Source: Fonticula alba
Lineage: Eukaryota; Opisthokonta; Rotosphaerida; Fonticulaceae
Reading direction: 5' to 3'
Length of the DNA stretch: 22,321 nt
Assembly: GCF_000388065.1 (NCBI RefSeq)
Contig: NW_009242973.1
Coordinates: 391,934-414,254, forward strand
A model generated the notes under the pieces. That model saw only the letters and a program-made list of their open reading frames with translations. It was not told the origin of the DNA and made no database searches. Below, in pieces: positions 13,826 to 21,605 of the stretch (the first letter of the stretch is position 1; every line of letters begins with the position of its first letter). The position numbers were made by a program, and so were the translations under genes.

Positions 13826-13868
<43 letters not shown>

Positions 13869-15134
13869 TCCACCGGTCCCGGCCGCGGCCCCCCGGCACA
13901 CGGCCAGCATGGGGCCGCCGCGCCCGGGCCAGCGTCGCAAAATGTCTTCGACGACATTCGCCGGGGGACCTCCTCCCTCATGAAGCACTCGGCGCATGGG
14001 GTCCTGACGCTGTCCAGCAAGCTGGCCGGCGCGGCCGGCCGCAACCTGTCCAAGGCCTCCATGGACGAGGAGTTCCAGGCCCGGCGGAATGCCGAGCTCG
14101 ATGGGCGCCGGCCGCTGTCCGTGGCGGATGGCGCGTCGCAGGGCTTCAAGGGCCTGCTGTCCGGCGTGGTGGGCGGCATCACCGGCACCGTGACCCAGCC
14201 GATACAGGGGTTCCGCCAGGATGGCGCCCGTGGCCTGGCCCTGGGGCTGGGCCGCGGTGCGGCCGGGCTCCTGATCAAGCCGGCCGCCGGGCTGGCGGAC
14301 TTCGTCGGGGCCCTGACCGCCGGGTCGGCCGGGGCGCTGGACATTTCCAGTGCCGACCCCCCGCGCCGGCGGCTGCCCCGGTTCATCTCGCCCCTGGTGG
14401 ACCCGACCACCTTCCCGGAGCATTTGAGCCTGGCGCACAGCTCGCGGCATTCGCCCCTGGCGCTGGCTCCCGGCGGGTCGGGGTCGATCGTGGGCGCGCG
14501 CGGGGGCGGCCGGCCTGCCGCCGGGCCCGGGTCGCCCCCCTCGCCGGGGGGGCCCACCGGCCCGGGGGGCCCCTTCGCGGCCAGCTCCATCGAGGAGGTG
14601 CTCCTGGTGGCGGCCATCGGGGCCCAGGGCCTGTCGCCCTTCGACCCGTCCACCGCCTTCGGCCAGTATGTCTTCATGTCGCTGACGCGCTATCGCCAGG
14701 TGGAGGCCCTGCTCGGGGACGCCATGCTGGACTACTTCGAGTGTGATGCCATGGGGTCCGGGCCGCAGTCGGAAAAGGCCCTGCTGGCCACGGCGGTCCA
14801 CTTGCTGGTCATCTGCCCGGCGCGCTTCAAGCCCACCAGCACCTCGAACACCTTCGTGGAGAAGCGCATCGCCTGGACCGAGGTGTCCACCTTCTACCGG
14901 AAGGACCGGTCGGTGGTGGTGGTCTTCGGTGGGGCGGCCGCGCATCCGGGCTCCCCGCCGGCCGTCGGCGCCGGCCCCCGGCGCAGTGTCCTCCACTCGC
15001 AAACGGACACCTTCACCCCCACCTCGGAGGCGGCCCTCGGCCGGCTGCTGGCCATCATCGGCGACCGGGTGGTCAACGAGCTGGACGCCACGCGCGGCCA
15101 GCTGGACCTGATCCTCAGTTCGCAGTACTGGTGA
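8..15134 (+). CDS. VPS13: VPS13-family bridge-like lipid transfer protein, C-terminal part (5' end outside window)
   Basis: Giant protein that moves lipids between membranes at organelle contact sites (family knowledge). Proposed exons: 8-549, 722-2897, 3355-4473, 4709-5986, 6121-6743, 6900-7020, 7132-7230, 7365-7662, 7793-8287, 8500-11702, 12040-12522, 12732-15134. All phases join and give 4,279 residues before TGA at 15132. Landmarks, numbered from the first residue in the window: the pre-VAB block SAWEPVLLPW near 1855; the start of the VAB/SHR-BD region, FKPYLIINRLGVPLTLEL, at about 1931; the VAB-type motif LLRPGQMRPLCWDDP near 3007; the APT1-type junction NVQ|MDNQ at 3316-3322; a DSLGSPASMIRSF-like ATG2_C-type block about 3736-3793; the glycine-rich amphipathic helices (TMDEE-like SMDEEFQARR, then GLLSGVVGGITGTVTQPIQG) about 3886-4016; and a PH-like end about 4116-4272. 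The N-terminal chorein domain is not in the window. Poly-Ala, poly-Gly, Pro and acidic inserts make it far longer than usual family members (about 3,100-4,400 aa). Family call is firm; some splice sites (especially 4474-4708) are less so. Confidence 0.9.
550..721 (+). other. VPS13 intron 1 (window numbering)
   Basis: Donor GTGCGT follows ...ATCGC (phase 2). Branch candidate CTAAT is at 668-672 and acceptor CCACAG at 716-721. A C-run near 593-604 gives a C-rich tract. No AG lies between branch and acceptor. Splicing joins ...KFLIA to LASASVFVAHFP. Confidence 0.75.
2898..3354 (+). other. VPS13 intron 2, with AG-free minisatellite
   Basis: Donor GTCCGC follows SIFDQ (phase 0) and the acceptor is AAATAG at 3349-3354, leading into LRLVCAPILATL. 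Branch candidate GCTAAC ends at 3049, about 305 nt from the acceptor. Not a single AG occurs from 3010 to 3352. The intron is 457 bp, not a multiple of three, so retention shifts the frame (the read-through frame stays open to 4547). Confidence 0.7.
3060..3270 (+). repeat. 15-bp minisatellite inside VPS13 intron 2
   Basis: Four perfect copies of CACCATGCACGCACT start at 3165, 3180, 3195 and 3210. They are flanked on both sides by degenerate 15/30-bp relatives (CACCATGCTTGGGTCC, CATCATGCTCGCGTCC and similar) from about 3060 to 3270. The unit is a multiple of three and stop-free in several frames, which produces spurious His/Thr- or Met/Leu-repeat open frames. Confidence 0.9.
4027..4041 (+). 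repeat. CAG run encoding poly-Gln in VPS13
   Basis: A short CAG run encodes SQQQQQH inside VPS13 exon 3 (window numbering). Confidence 0.8.
4474..4708 (+). other. VPS13 intron 3 (acceptor uncertain)
   Basis: Donor GTGCGT follows GDTSS (phase 0). The intron has several C-runs (about 4560-4680) and branch candidate ACTAAC at 4583-4588. Two acceptors keep phase: CAAAG ending at 4687 and CTGCAG ending at 4708; they differ by seven residues. An AG at 4643-4644 is out of phase with this donor and would force C-runs into coding sequence, so it was not chosen. Confidence 0.6.
5987..6120 (+). other. VPS13 intron 4
   Basis: Donor GTGCGC follows INYLDEW (phase 0). An in-frame TAG (5999-6001) follows shortly after, so the intron must be removed. 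The tract is CT-rich, branch CTGAC is at 6094-6098 and the acceptor is ACACAG ending at 6120. The next exon opens with DLGAESELGG. Confidence 0.8.
6744..6899 (+). other. VPS13 intron 5
   Basis: Donor GTGCGT follows SNVSR (phase 2). Branch CTGAC is at 6823-6827, acceptor TTCACAG ends at 6899, and no AG lies between. Splicing restores an Arg codon and leads into LLLQPDPRSQNMSF. Confidence 0.75.
7021..7131 (+). other. VPS13 intron 6
   Basis: Donor GTGCGT follows ELRGGQR (phase 0). Branch CTGAC is at 7082-7086 and acceptor CCGCAG ends at 7131. The next exon is VIPTDEHILLDLP. It falls just after the first VAB strands. Confidence 0.8.
7231..7364 (+). other. VPS13 intron 7
   Basis: Donor GTGCGC follows KDVFDM (phase 0). 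Branch CTAAT is at 7307-7311, followed by a C-run and a CA-rich stretch up to acceptor CACACAG ending at 7364. It closes a 99-bp exon (7132-7230). Confidence 0.78.
7663..7792 (+). other. VPS13 intron 8
   Basis: Donor GTGCGT follows DKSVVV (phase 1). The body is almost entirely CT-rich. The best branch candidate is the weaker CTCAC at 7752-7756. Acceptor CCCAG ends at 7792 after a C-run. The next exon gives PGETFAVPLLYCF. Confidence 0.78.
8288..8499 (+). other. VPS13 intron 9, with a 66-C run
   Basis: Donor GTGCGC follows LARGE (phase 1). Branch TACTAAC at 8451-8457 is identical to the yeast consensus. The AG at 8462-8463 is only about 7 nt from the branch A and probably too close; acceptor CGCACAG ending at 8499 is preferred. 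Both keep the same frame, differing by 12 residues. Confidence 0.72.
8347..8412 (+). repeat. Uninterrupted poly-C run (66 bases)
   Basis: Sixty-six consecutive C on the sense strand of VPS13 intron 9, followed by TCC and a short CA repeat. The exact length could be a sequencing or assembly estimate. Confidence 0.9.
11098..11130 (+). repeat. CAGCCG hexamer repeat encoding Gln-Pro
   Basis: Several CAGCCG units encode a QPQPQPQPQ run in a low-complexity insert of VPS13, between two folded blocks. Confidence 0.8.
11703..12039 (+). other. VPS13 intron 10
   Basis: Donor GTCCGT follows TSIQNVQ and acceptor AACAG ends at 12039, giving NVQ|MDNQYPWPRW (phase 0). This rebuilds the conserved VPS13 'NIQ-x-DNQ' junction. 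Branch CTAAC is at 11921-11925, with no AG until the acceptor. Confidence 0.85.
11735..11920 (+). repeat. GGTGYA array followed by CA microsatellite in VPS13 intron 10
   Basis: Imperfect GGTGCA/GGTGTA hexamers occupy about 11735-11790. A CACACC/CA-rich microsatellite then runs to about 11920. The two halves are partly complementary in the transcript. Confidence 0.85.
12354..12376 (+). repeat. GGC triplet run encoding poly-Gly in VPS13
   Basis: GGC repeats encode about seven glycines after an acidic stretch (DLDDFDDFDD, then DDDSDD), in a likely disordered loop of the C-terminal VPS13 region. Confidence 0.8.
12523..12731 (+). other. VPS13 intron 11
   Basis: Donor GTGCGC follows IKLDE (phase 0). 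Branch CTGAC is at 12661-12665 and acceptor CTCGCAG ends at 12731. The next exon opens YLLNRLLFLARN, continuing the family helix. Confidence 0.8.
12535..12604 (+). repeat. Two long poly-C runs (38 and 27 bases)
   Basis: C38 at 12535-12572 and C27 at 12578-12604 are separated by TCCCG, directly after the donor of VPS13 intron 11. Here the C-rich tract sits upstream of the branch site, so it is not a conventional polypyrimidine tract. Confidence 0.88.
13154..13184 (+). repeat. CACCGG hexamer repeat encoding Thr-Gly
   Basis: Tandem CACCGG units encode a TGTGTGTG run followed by a Thr/Ser-rich stretch. This is a low-complexity insert in the last VPS13 exon. Confidence 0.8.
13680..13712 (+). repeat. 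GCG triplet run encoding poly-Ala (first)
   Basis: A pure GCG run encodes most of an alanine tract directly after the ATG2_C-like helical block of VPS13. Confidence 0.85.
13826..13868 (+). repeat. GCG triplet run encoding poly-Ala (second)
   Basis: About 14 GCG triplets encode a second alanine tract about 115 bp after the first, in the linker before the amphipathic helices. Confidence 0.85.
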
Positions 15135-15450
15135 GCCGGGCCGTTATGGCCGCTGCGCGCGCCGCGGACCGCGCATTCTCCCCGGCCCCTTGCATGTGCC
15201 CAAATACATGGTCCTCCCCCAGCGCGCACCCGCGGGTGCGTGCGTGCAAACGCCTCGGCTTTCTCGGTGTGCCCCTGTTTGTGGGGGCGGTCTATTTTTC
15301 CTCCCCGAGAGAAGGGGGGAGGGGTGGGGCAAGATGCCGGGCAGTTGGGCCTGAGAGCCCGGCTCGGGAGGGGGGGGGGGGGATGCTTGCGCCGTCTCGC
15401 CCGGGGGAGGAGGGCCAGGGCGAGAGACGAAGAGAGCGCCCGGTTGACGC
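15135..15450. other. Tail-to-tail spacer between VPS13 and ZGRF1
   Basis: 316 bp between the two stop codons, so both 3' UTRs must lie here or overlap. It contains a 13-base G run (15370-15382), which is C-rich in the sense of the helicase transcript. I saw no AATAAA and no gene. Confidence 0.75.
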
Positions 15451-18400
15451 TCATGCGGCAGATGCGGCCCCGGGGCTCGGGCCAGCATCCGGGGCCCAGT
15501 CCTGGCCAGGAGCGGTGTGGGAGGTGGCGACAGGGCCGCGCTCAGCGCCAGCACCACCGCCACCAGAAGGCGCCCGGGCCCCCGGACCGGGGGAGGTCAA
15601 GTCAAATTCACACGGATCTCGGCCTGGCCCGAGGCCCGGTCCCAGGTCAAACGCCTGGTCGAAATCCGCCGGGTCAATGTGCTGGAGCTCGAAATCCGCC
15701 GGGTCCAAGTCCACCGGATCGAAATCCGCCGGGTCCAAGTCCGCCGGGTCGATCTGCCCGGGCTCGAAATCCACCGGGTCCAAGTCCGCCGGATCGACGT
15801 CCAGCTCAGGCCCCGGCCCAGGGGCAGGGGAGGGGACAGGACCGCCGGTCGGCCCCTGCCCGATGATGGAGTCCAGCTCGGCCGCCGGCAGGACACGGCT
15901 GCCATGGGGGTCTGGGGATGTCGGGGAGCAGGCCGTGTCAGACAGGGCACAGGGCAGGCGAAGGGCAAAGTGACGGCGGCCATGTGGGAGGTGGCATGTA
16001 CCGGAACCCAGCAGCTGGGCAATGTGCGGCCAGAGGCCGAGCTTGGTGCCGGCCGGCCGCGGCCCCGGCACCACGAGCGTGTCCTGCGCCACGATGACCA
16101 GGTGGCACCTGGCGCGCGAAAGGGCCACATTGATGCGCCGCGGGGCCTCGACAAACTCGTCCACTTGCCCCGGGCGGCTGGTGGCCGCCTTGACGCAGCT
16201 CAGCAGGATGATGTCCCGCTCGGCGCCCTGGAAGGCGTCCACCGTGGAGACGTGCGGCAGCCCTGGGCCCGGCCGGCCGGACCCGCCATCGCCCGGCTCG
16301 GCCGCGCGGTCAAAGAGCCCGAGGCGCGCCTGGGCCTGCTCCAGCAGCCCCTGCACCAGGCGCGCCTGGGCCCGGTACAGGCAGATGACCCCGATGCGGG
16401 CCGGGTCCACCCCGTGCACCGCCACCAGGCGGTACACCGCCGCAAAGAGAACCTGGGCCTCGCCCGGGTGCGAGAGGCTCCGGCCGCCAGGGCCGCCGCC
16501 CGCCCCGGCAGGCGCCCCGCCACCCACCCCGGCGGCCATCTGGCCGAGGAAGGAGCGCACCGGCCCGGGCAGGGTGCCCAGCTGGACGGCCGCCGAGTAG
16601 CCCGGCGGCACGCGCACCAGCGACACCGGCGGCAGGGAGGCCAGCACCGGGCCCCGGCCGGCCACCTCGGGCGCCGTGGCAATCCGGCCGCCATAGAAGA
16701 GCTCATTGCACAGGCGCACGATGGCCGGGTGGCACTGGACGGCCGGGGGGTCAGTGGATCGGGAAAGGCCAAGAGGAAGGAGGGCGGAGGCGGGAGGGGG
16801 GGGGATCGACACGAACGCACGCGATATTGCGTCAGCAGCCCGGCCACCGGGGCCCCGACATCGCGCAGACGCTCGAACAGGGTCCGCTCCAGGCCGGCGG
16901 TCGGCCCGGGCTCGGCCGGCAGCCGGGAAGCCAGCCGGCCATCGGCCCGGCCTGGAGCAAAGGGGCTCGTCAGAGTCGGGGCCAGCTGCAGCGGATCGCC
17001 CACCAACACCAGATGCCCCGGGCGGAAGCGCGTCAAGGCCACCAAGCTGGCCGGCTCCAGGAGCTGGCTGCACTCATCGATCAGCAGCAGGTCCACGGCC
17101 GGGGCCGGGTCGCCGGAGCCCCGGGCATCGGCCTTGGCGGATTCCGGCCGCGCGTCCCCCGGCACGGGGAACACGTCGGCCAGCGTGCGCGACGTGGCGC
17201 ACGAGGCCACGGTCGTGGCCACCAGGAACGCCTCGAGGACCAAGTCCCGGGCGCGGTGCGTGCGCAGGCGATCCAGCGCCCGGCGCAGCCACTCCCGGCC
17301 CGGGTGCTGCGGGTCGCGCAAGAGCTCCTGCAGGTCGCGGATCTCATCGTCATGGGCCGACGGCCGGGCCCCGGCCAGGAATGGCAGCACCGGCGGGGCC
17401 ACCTTCGGCACCGGGCCCAGCCGGCAAAAGTGCTCGAACCCCAGCCGCAGCAGGGCCTGCAGCACGCTGTCCACCGCGGTGTTGGTCAGCGCACAGAGGG
17501 CCAGGCGTGGGGCCGGGAATCCCGGGCCCCGGCCGCCGCCCAGCCGGGCCCCATGCTCCCGCAGCAGGGCCCCGGCCCGGTGCAGGAAGACAATGGCCAC
17601 CGCCAGCAGGCGCGACTTGCCAGCCCCGAAGACCCCATGCACCAGGGTCACGTCGGGGGACGGGCCGCCGGCCGGGGCCCCGGCGGGGGGCGGCTCCCGC
17701 ACCGGCGGGCACCGGCCGAAAGTGGCCCCGCACAGCCGCCCCAGGACCGCCGCCTGGTCGTCATTCAGCGCATACTCGGCGATGGTATCCTCGCGCAGGC
17801 GGCCGATGGCCGCGAGCAGGGCCTCCCCCGGGCGCCAGGTGGCCGACGGCCGCACCCGGCGGAAGTAGCAGCCGATGTCCCCCCCGGGGTCGGGGCTGCT
17901 CGGCAGTGGACACGGGACCTGGAAGATGGGCGAGCGTCGGTCGGCCGAGGCGTGCGCAGCGGCCACCAGCTCCAGCGACTCTGTGGGCAAGCAAACAGCG
18001 GGGCCGTGTGTGTGTGTGTGTGCAGAGGAGGTAGGTCAGAAAAGACACGCAGCACGGGGGCAAGGAGCCACGGCCGGGGGAGCATGCATCACGCACCCAA
18101 CATGCTGACCTCGGAGGAGGCATTGACCAGGCGGATGCCAAAGAGCCCCGGCGACAGGGTCCCCTTGTTGGAGGCCAGCGACCGGGAGGTGGCCAGCAGC
18201 GCCCGCCAGCCGGCCGGGTCTTGTGTGATGGGAGCCATCTGTAGGGGGGGGGTGACGGGCAGCCGGGCAGCCGGACAGCCGGGCGGGCGGGGTCAGGATG
18301 GGTGCCACCGAGTGGCCGTGCGCGAGCCGGTGTGCCGCAAGACCGGCAACGGGCGTACCTCGATCCCGCCGGAGGAGTCCGGCCCGAAGAAGGTCGACTG

Positions 18401-20665
18401 GGCCAGGAGAAAGCGGACTGAGGCCGGCCCCGGGCTCGGGCTCGAGCCCGGAGGAGAGCCGGCCGGCGGGGCAAAGACCCGCAGCAGGTCGTGGAAGGAG
18501 CACAGGCCCCAGATGTCCTCCTTGGCATAGCTGCGCGACGCATGTCAGCATGGCGGCCGGCGTGGCGGAGCCGCAGCGGGGCAAAGGCAAGCGGGCGCAC
18601 CTGGAGGAGGGGAGCCGGCCCTTGCCCAGGGTCAGCGTGTACAGCTGCTCGTCGGCGCCCTTGCGGAAGGGGGACTTCTTGGTGCTGCGCCGGGCGGAGG
18701 GGGGAGGTCAGATGCTGGGCAGGGACAAGCAGTAGATGCGGGAGGGGAGGCGGGGGGGGGGGGCGAGGAGGAAAGCAGCAAGAGCCGACCAGACGCGCGC
18801 GCTCACGCCAGGGGAGGAAGAGGGGGGGGGGGGGCGGAAGGCACGTACTCAAGCCAGCAGAGCGCATGCGCGGCCACCTGGTGCTTGCGCAGGGAGAACT
18901 CCCAGCCGGAGGCGGCCTGCCGCGCCGGGGGGGCCGGGCCCTCGCGCCTGCCGGCCGCCAGGCCCCGGGCAACGCCCTGCATGAAGCCCGCCACGCGGTG
19001 GATTTCCAGCTGCAGGAGCTCCGCCACGCCGAGGGAAAACCCCGCGGCATAGGCCCCGGGCGTGGGAAAGCGCGCCGGCAGGGCCACCGCCCGCCCGGTG
19101 GGCACGGGCTCCGGCACCGGGAGCACGAGCTCCAGCATGCCGAGGGCCGCCGGACCGAGGACCGGGTCCCGGGACGGCCGGGCGCCCGGCCCCCAGCGCG
19201 GCACCTTGGCCACCGGGGGGGACCCGTCCGGTGGCGAGGCGGCCCCCTCGTCCTCGGCCGGCTGGGGGTGCGGCCGCGGCCGCGGCCGCCGGCCCGGCCC
19301 GGGTGGCACATCGACCGGCATGGACACCGGTTCGGCCGGCGGGCCCCGGGCCCCGGGGGCCGAGCGAGGGGACCCGCCCCCGGCCGCCGGGGGGGTACCT
19401 TCGGGCGTCGGCGGCGACTCGCCCGGGCCATCCTGCAGAGCACGCAAGATGGCTTCCAGGGAGACCACCGGCTCGGCATCCCCCCCGGCGGCCATGTTGC
19501 TGGTGCTGTCCTCCGCGAAGAGGTCCATCACGGAGAGCGCCGCGCGCGAGGCGGGCCCGGGAGCAGCCGGGGGCCCGGCCGCCAGGCTGACGCTTGGCGG
19601 CCCGGCCGCCGCGCCCCCATGCTCACTCGCCCCCACGCCATAGCCGGCCATCAGGAAGGCCGACACGTCGGCATCCTGCCCCGGGGCCCGTGCCAGGGGG
19701 CCGGCCCTCGGCGCCGGCGCCCCGGGCGCCCGACCGTACGCCCCCAGCAGCAGCATCTCCAGCGCATCATCCTCGGCCGCGGCCTCGCCAGGTGTGGCCG
19801 GATCGGCGGGCGCCGCCTCGGCCGGCTGGGCCTCCGGCTGCTCCCGGCCGGCCGACCCCGAGCCCAGCATTTGCCCGACCGAGCGGAACTCCAGCCGGGG
19901 AGGGCGCCCGGCCGCCGGGGCCGGCTCCGGGGCGGGCCCCGGCCCCGGGGCGGGCTCCTGATCCCGCGCCGGCGGGGCCACCTGCTGGAGAAGCGGCCGC
20001 GAGCCGGCCGGCCGGCGGCGCAGGCCGATGGCCCGTGGACGCGGCGCTGGTGCCACGGCCGCCGGCGCGTCGCCGGCCCCGTCGGCCGGCTCCGCCAAGA
20101 CAGCCGCCGCCGTCGGACCGACAGGCCGCACGGGCACCGGCGGCCGCCATGCGGGTGCGCCGCGGGCCACCGGCACCGGCGGGCCCCTCGCAACCGGGCC
20201 CGGGTCCGCGTCCGCACCGGGACTCTCGGCCAGTGGGCCCGGGCTGGCAGGTGCCCCGGAATCGGTCCCCGGGCCGCCGGGATCCACAACGCCCAGGAAG
20301 GTGTCCACCAGGACCAGGGCCTTCTCCACCTCGAGCTCCAGGCCGTCCGGCAGCCAGGGGGACCGGGGGTTCAGATCGCCGAGGTGCTGGCCGGAGCCGA
20401 CCGCCAGGCCGGCCACGCTGCCCCCGCCGTTGACCCCCTCCCGCAGGGCCCGGACCACAAAGCGCCGGCTGGCCGGGTAGTAGCGCAGCCGCGCGTCGTG
20501 GTAGATCTTGCGCCGCTGGGTCTTGTGCGAGGTGTACTGGGCCTCATACTCCTCGTAGTGCTCGGGCGGCTCGGCATCGGCCGATGGCCCGGCCCCGGGG
20601 TGCGGCCCGCCATGCCGAGCGGCCGCCGCCGACCGCTGGAGCCGCGGCTGCGACCGGGAGTACAT
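15451..20665 (-). CDS. ZGRF1: ZGRF1/Mte1-type SF1 DNA helicase with N-terminal DUF2439
   Basis: Six exons read downward: 20665-18849, 18684-18601, 18530-18359, 18238-18097, 17980-16821, 16734-15451. All phases join and encode 1,552 residues. DUF2439 lies at about 40-127 (YTSHKTQRRKIYHD, later ALVLVDTFLGVV), the fold shared by ZGRF1, yeast Mte1 and fission yeast Dbl2. A Pro/Ala/Gly-rich linker follows to about 490. The pre-helicase block YAKEDIWGL...STFFGPDSSGGIE resembles ZGRF1. SF1 motifs: Q motif YALNDDQ 808-814; Walker A GVFGAGKS 854-861; Ia TNTAVDSVL about 904-912; Walker B DECSQ 1040-1044; III GDPLQLAPT 1066-1074; IV QYRCHPAI 1123-1130; V VSTVDAFQGAERD about 1287-1299; VI RRINVALSRAR 1324-1334. 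Every catalytic motif is intact. No cysteine-rich GRF zinc finger is visible, unlike human ZGRF1. The tail carries acidic pentads at 1438-1487. Family role: 5'-3' DNA helicase in recombination and crosslink repair, nuclear. The start at 20665 is preferred because the in-frame ATG at 20791 precedes a translated pyrimidine tract. Confidence 0.88.
15646..15798 (-). repeat. 15-bp coding repeat: acidic DPAD pentads in the helicase tail
   Basis: About ten pentads such as VDPAD, LDPVD, IDPAD and FDPVD (residues 1438-1487 of the helicase) follow the SF1 core. At DNA level they form an imperfect 15-bp repeat. Some units have diverged (FEPGQ, FELQH). Confidence 0.85.
16735..16820 (-). other. ZGRF1 intron 5, splitting helicase motif IV
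   Basis: Minus strand: donor GTGCGT after LLTQYR, branch CTGAC (plus 16750-16754), acceptor GTCCAG. Splicing gives QYR|CHPAI (phase 0), the conserved SF1 motif, which strongly supports both ends. Confidence 0.88.
17981..18096 (-). other. ZGRF1 intron 4
   Basis: Minus strand: donor GTGCGT after ...SSEVSMLG (phase 1), branch CTGAC (plus 18035-18039), a short CA repeat (plus 18007-18022) and acceptor CCACAG. Splicing gives NASSEVSMLESLELV, which resembles the ZGRF1 family. A GTCAGC donor 21 bp earlier was rejected because it breaks phase. Confidence 0.8.
18239..18358 (-). other. ZGRF1 intron 3
   Basis: Minus strand: donor GTACGC after DSSGGIE (phase 0), branch CTGAC (plus 18292-18296), a C-run, acceptor CTACAG. 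The next exon is MAPITQDPAGW. Confidence 0.8.
18531..18600 (-). other. ZGRF1 intron 2 (70 bp)
   Basis: Minus strand: donor GTGCGC, branch CTGAC (plus 18544-18548) only about 14 nt from acceptor CGCGCAG. Phase 2; splicing gives GRLPSSSYAKEDIWG. It is the shortest intron in the window. Confidence 0.8.
18685..18848 (-). other. ZGRF1 intron 1
   Basis: Minus strand: donor GTACGT after ...LCWL plus two bases (phase 2), C-runs, branch CTGAC (plus 18707-18711), acceptor GGCGCAG. A donor GTGCCT four bases on was rejected because it puts the 84-bp exon 2 out of frame with exon 3. Confidence 0.75.
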
Positions 20666-20729
20666 GCGCGTTCTCGCACGAGCGCGGGCTCGGGGCAGGC
20701 AGAGACAGGGGGCCCCCGGGGCAGCCAGC

Positions 20730-20790
20730 AGCGGGAACCCGAGAGAGGGAGAGGGAGAAAAAAAAAAGAAGACAAGCAGAGGGGAAGCCA
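20730..20790 (-). promoter_or_regulatory. Pyrimidine tract upstream of ZGRF1 start
   Basis: On the minus strand, CTTCTTTTTTTTT followed by CTCCCTCTCCCTCTCTC lies about 70-120 nt before the ATG at 20665. It mirrors the tract before RPA49. Translating it gives a low-quality FFFFSPSPS peptide, so it is taken as leader. Confidence 0.4.
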
Positions 20791-20918
20791 AAGGCAGAGG
20801 TGTTCAGCAAGTGGGGCCTGGCAGGCGCGCCGGGCAGGAAGACGGGGAGGGGGGGAGGGGCAGATTGCTGATCGGTCCCCGCCCGGGACCCCGCGCGATC
20901 TCCTCGGCGCCTCTTAAT

Positions 20919-20934
20919 GTGTGTGTGTGTGTGA
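20919..20934. repeat. GT dinucleotide repeat in divergent promoter
   Basis: A short (TG)n run followed by GAGAGTGCGCGCGCAC, an alternating purine-pyrimidine stretch in the shared upstream region. Confidence 0.8.
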
Positions 20935-21537
20935 GAGTGCGCGCGCACGGTGCCCGGGCGGCGGGGCGGCGGCGAGGCGCCCGGGCCCCCCCGATCGGGG
21001 CTGCCGCACGCCCGGTGCCAACGCATCAGTGCGCGGCCCTCGGCCGGTGGCGCCGCCCGCCCGATGATCACGCGCGCGGCGCCGCGTCTCCACATGGACG
21101 CGTGCATGCGCGCACAGCGGCGCCCCGGCCAGTCCCCCCCCCCTGGTCCTTCGCGCCCCGCTTCCTCGACGGCAACCCGGCGGAGGGCAGCACGCCCCCG
21201 AGGATGACGCCCAGCCATGCACGCGCGCGCGCGCACACACACTCGCGGCCCGCGCAGCCAATAATGCGACCCCCCCCCCCCACACCCCGGCGGCACGGTC
21301 TACCGGCTCGGGCCATGCGCGCTGAGAGCGCGCGGCCGCCACCTGCCGCCGGGGCAGGGATCCGGCCGCGCCTCCCCCACCCCCTGTGAGCCAGAGGGGG
21401 GAGAAGGAGGAGGAGGCGGAGGAGGCCCCCCCCCCCGGGAGGAAGGGCGGTCGAGGGCGCCGCATGCCGCCCGCCAGCCGACCGAAGTCGGCCCGTGTCG
21501 CGCGCGCCGCGGCCGCCGGCCCCCACCAGCACCCACT

Positions 21538-21605
21538 CCTCCCCTCCTCCCTTTGCCTCCTCTCTCTCCCTCCCTGTCTCTTTTTCTTTTCCCTCCCCCC
21601 CCCGA
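21538..21605 (+). promoter_or_regulatory. Pyrimidine-rich leader immediately upstream of RPA49 ATG
   Basis: An almost pure C/T stretch including a TCTTTTTCTTTT core and a final C-run ends five bases before the ATG. This is one of the few T-rich places in the window. It could be a core-promoter initiator or a terminal-pyrimidine leader, or a trans- or cis-splice tract. Confidence 0.45.

Noticed and set aside
13661-14677. Antisense open frame (338 codons, minus strand) opposite the last VPS13 exon
   Set aside because: It lies opposite the most conserved VPS13 block (amphipathic helices). Its poly-Ala merely mirrors the GCG repeats.
15131-15973. Plus-strand open frame with KSAGSKSTGS repeats
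   Set aside because: It is the complement of the DPAD pentads of the helicase. The minus-strand frame continues directly from conserved SF1 motifs.
20666-20791. Alternative upstream ATG (20791) for the helicase
   Set aside because: It would add a 42-residue FFFF/Ser-Pro/Ala-Arg peptide translated from a pyrimidine tract, unlike the DUF2439 N-terminus that begins shortly after the ATG at 20665.
20935-21535. Open frames in the divergent spacer (e.g. 20914-22035 minus)
   Set aside because: Low-complexity Arg/Gly/Pro translation with no recognisable domain. One crosses RPA49 exons on the opposite strand, so it is a GC artefact.
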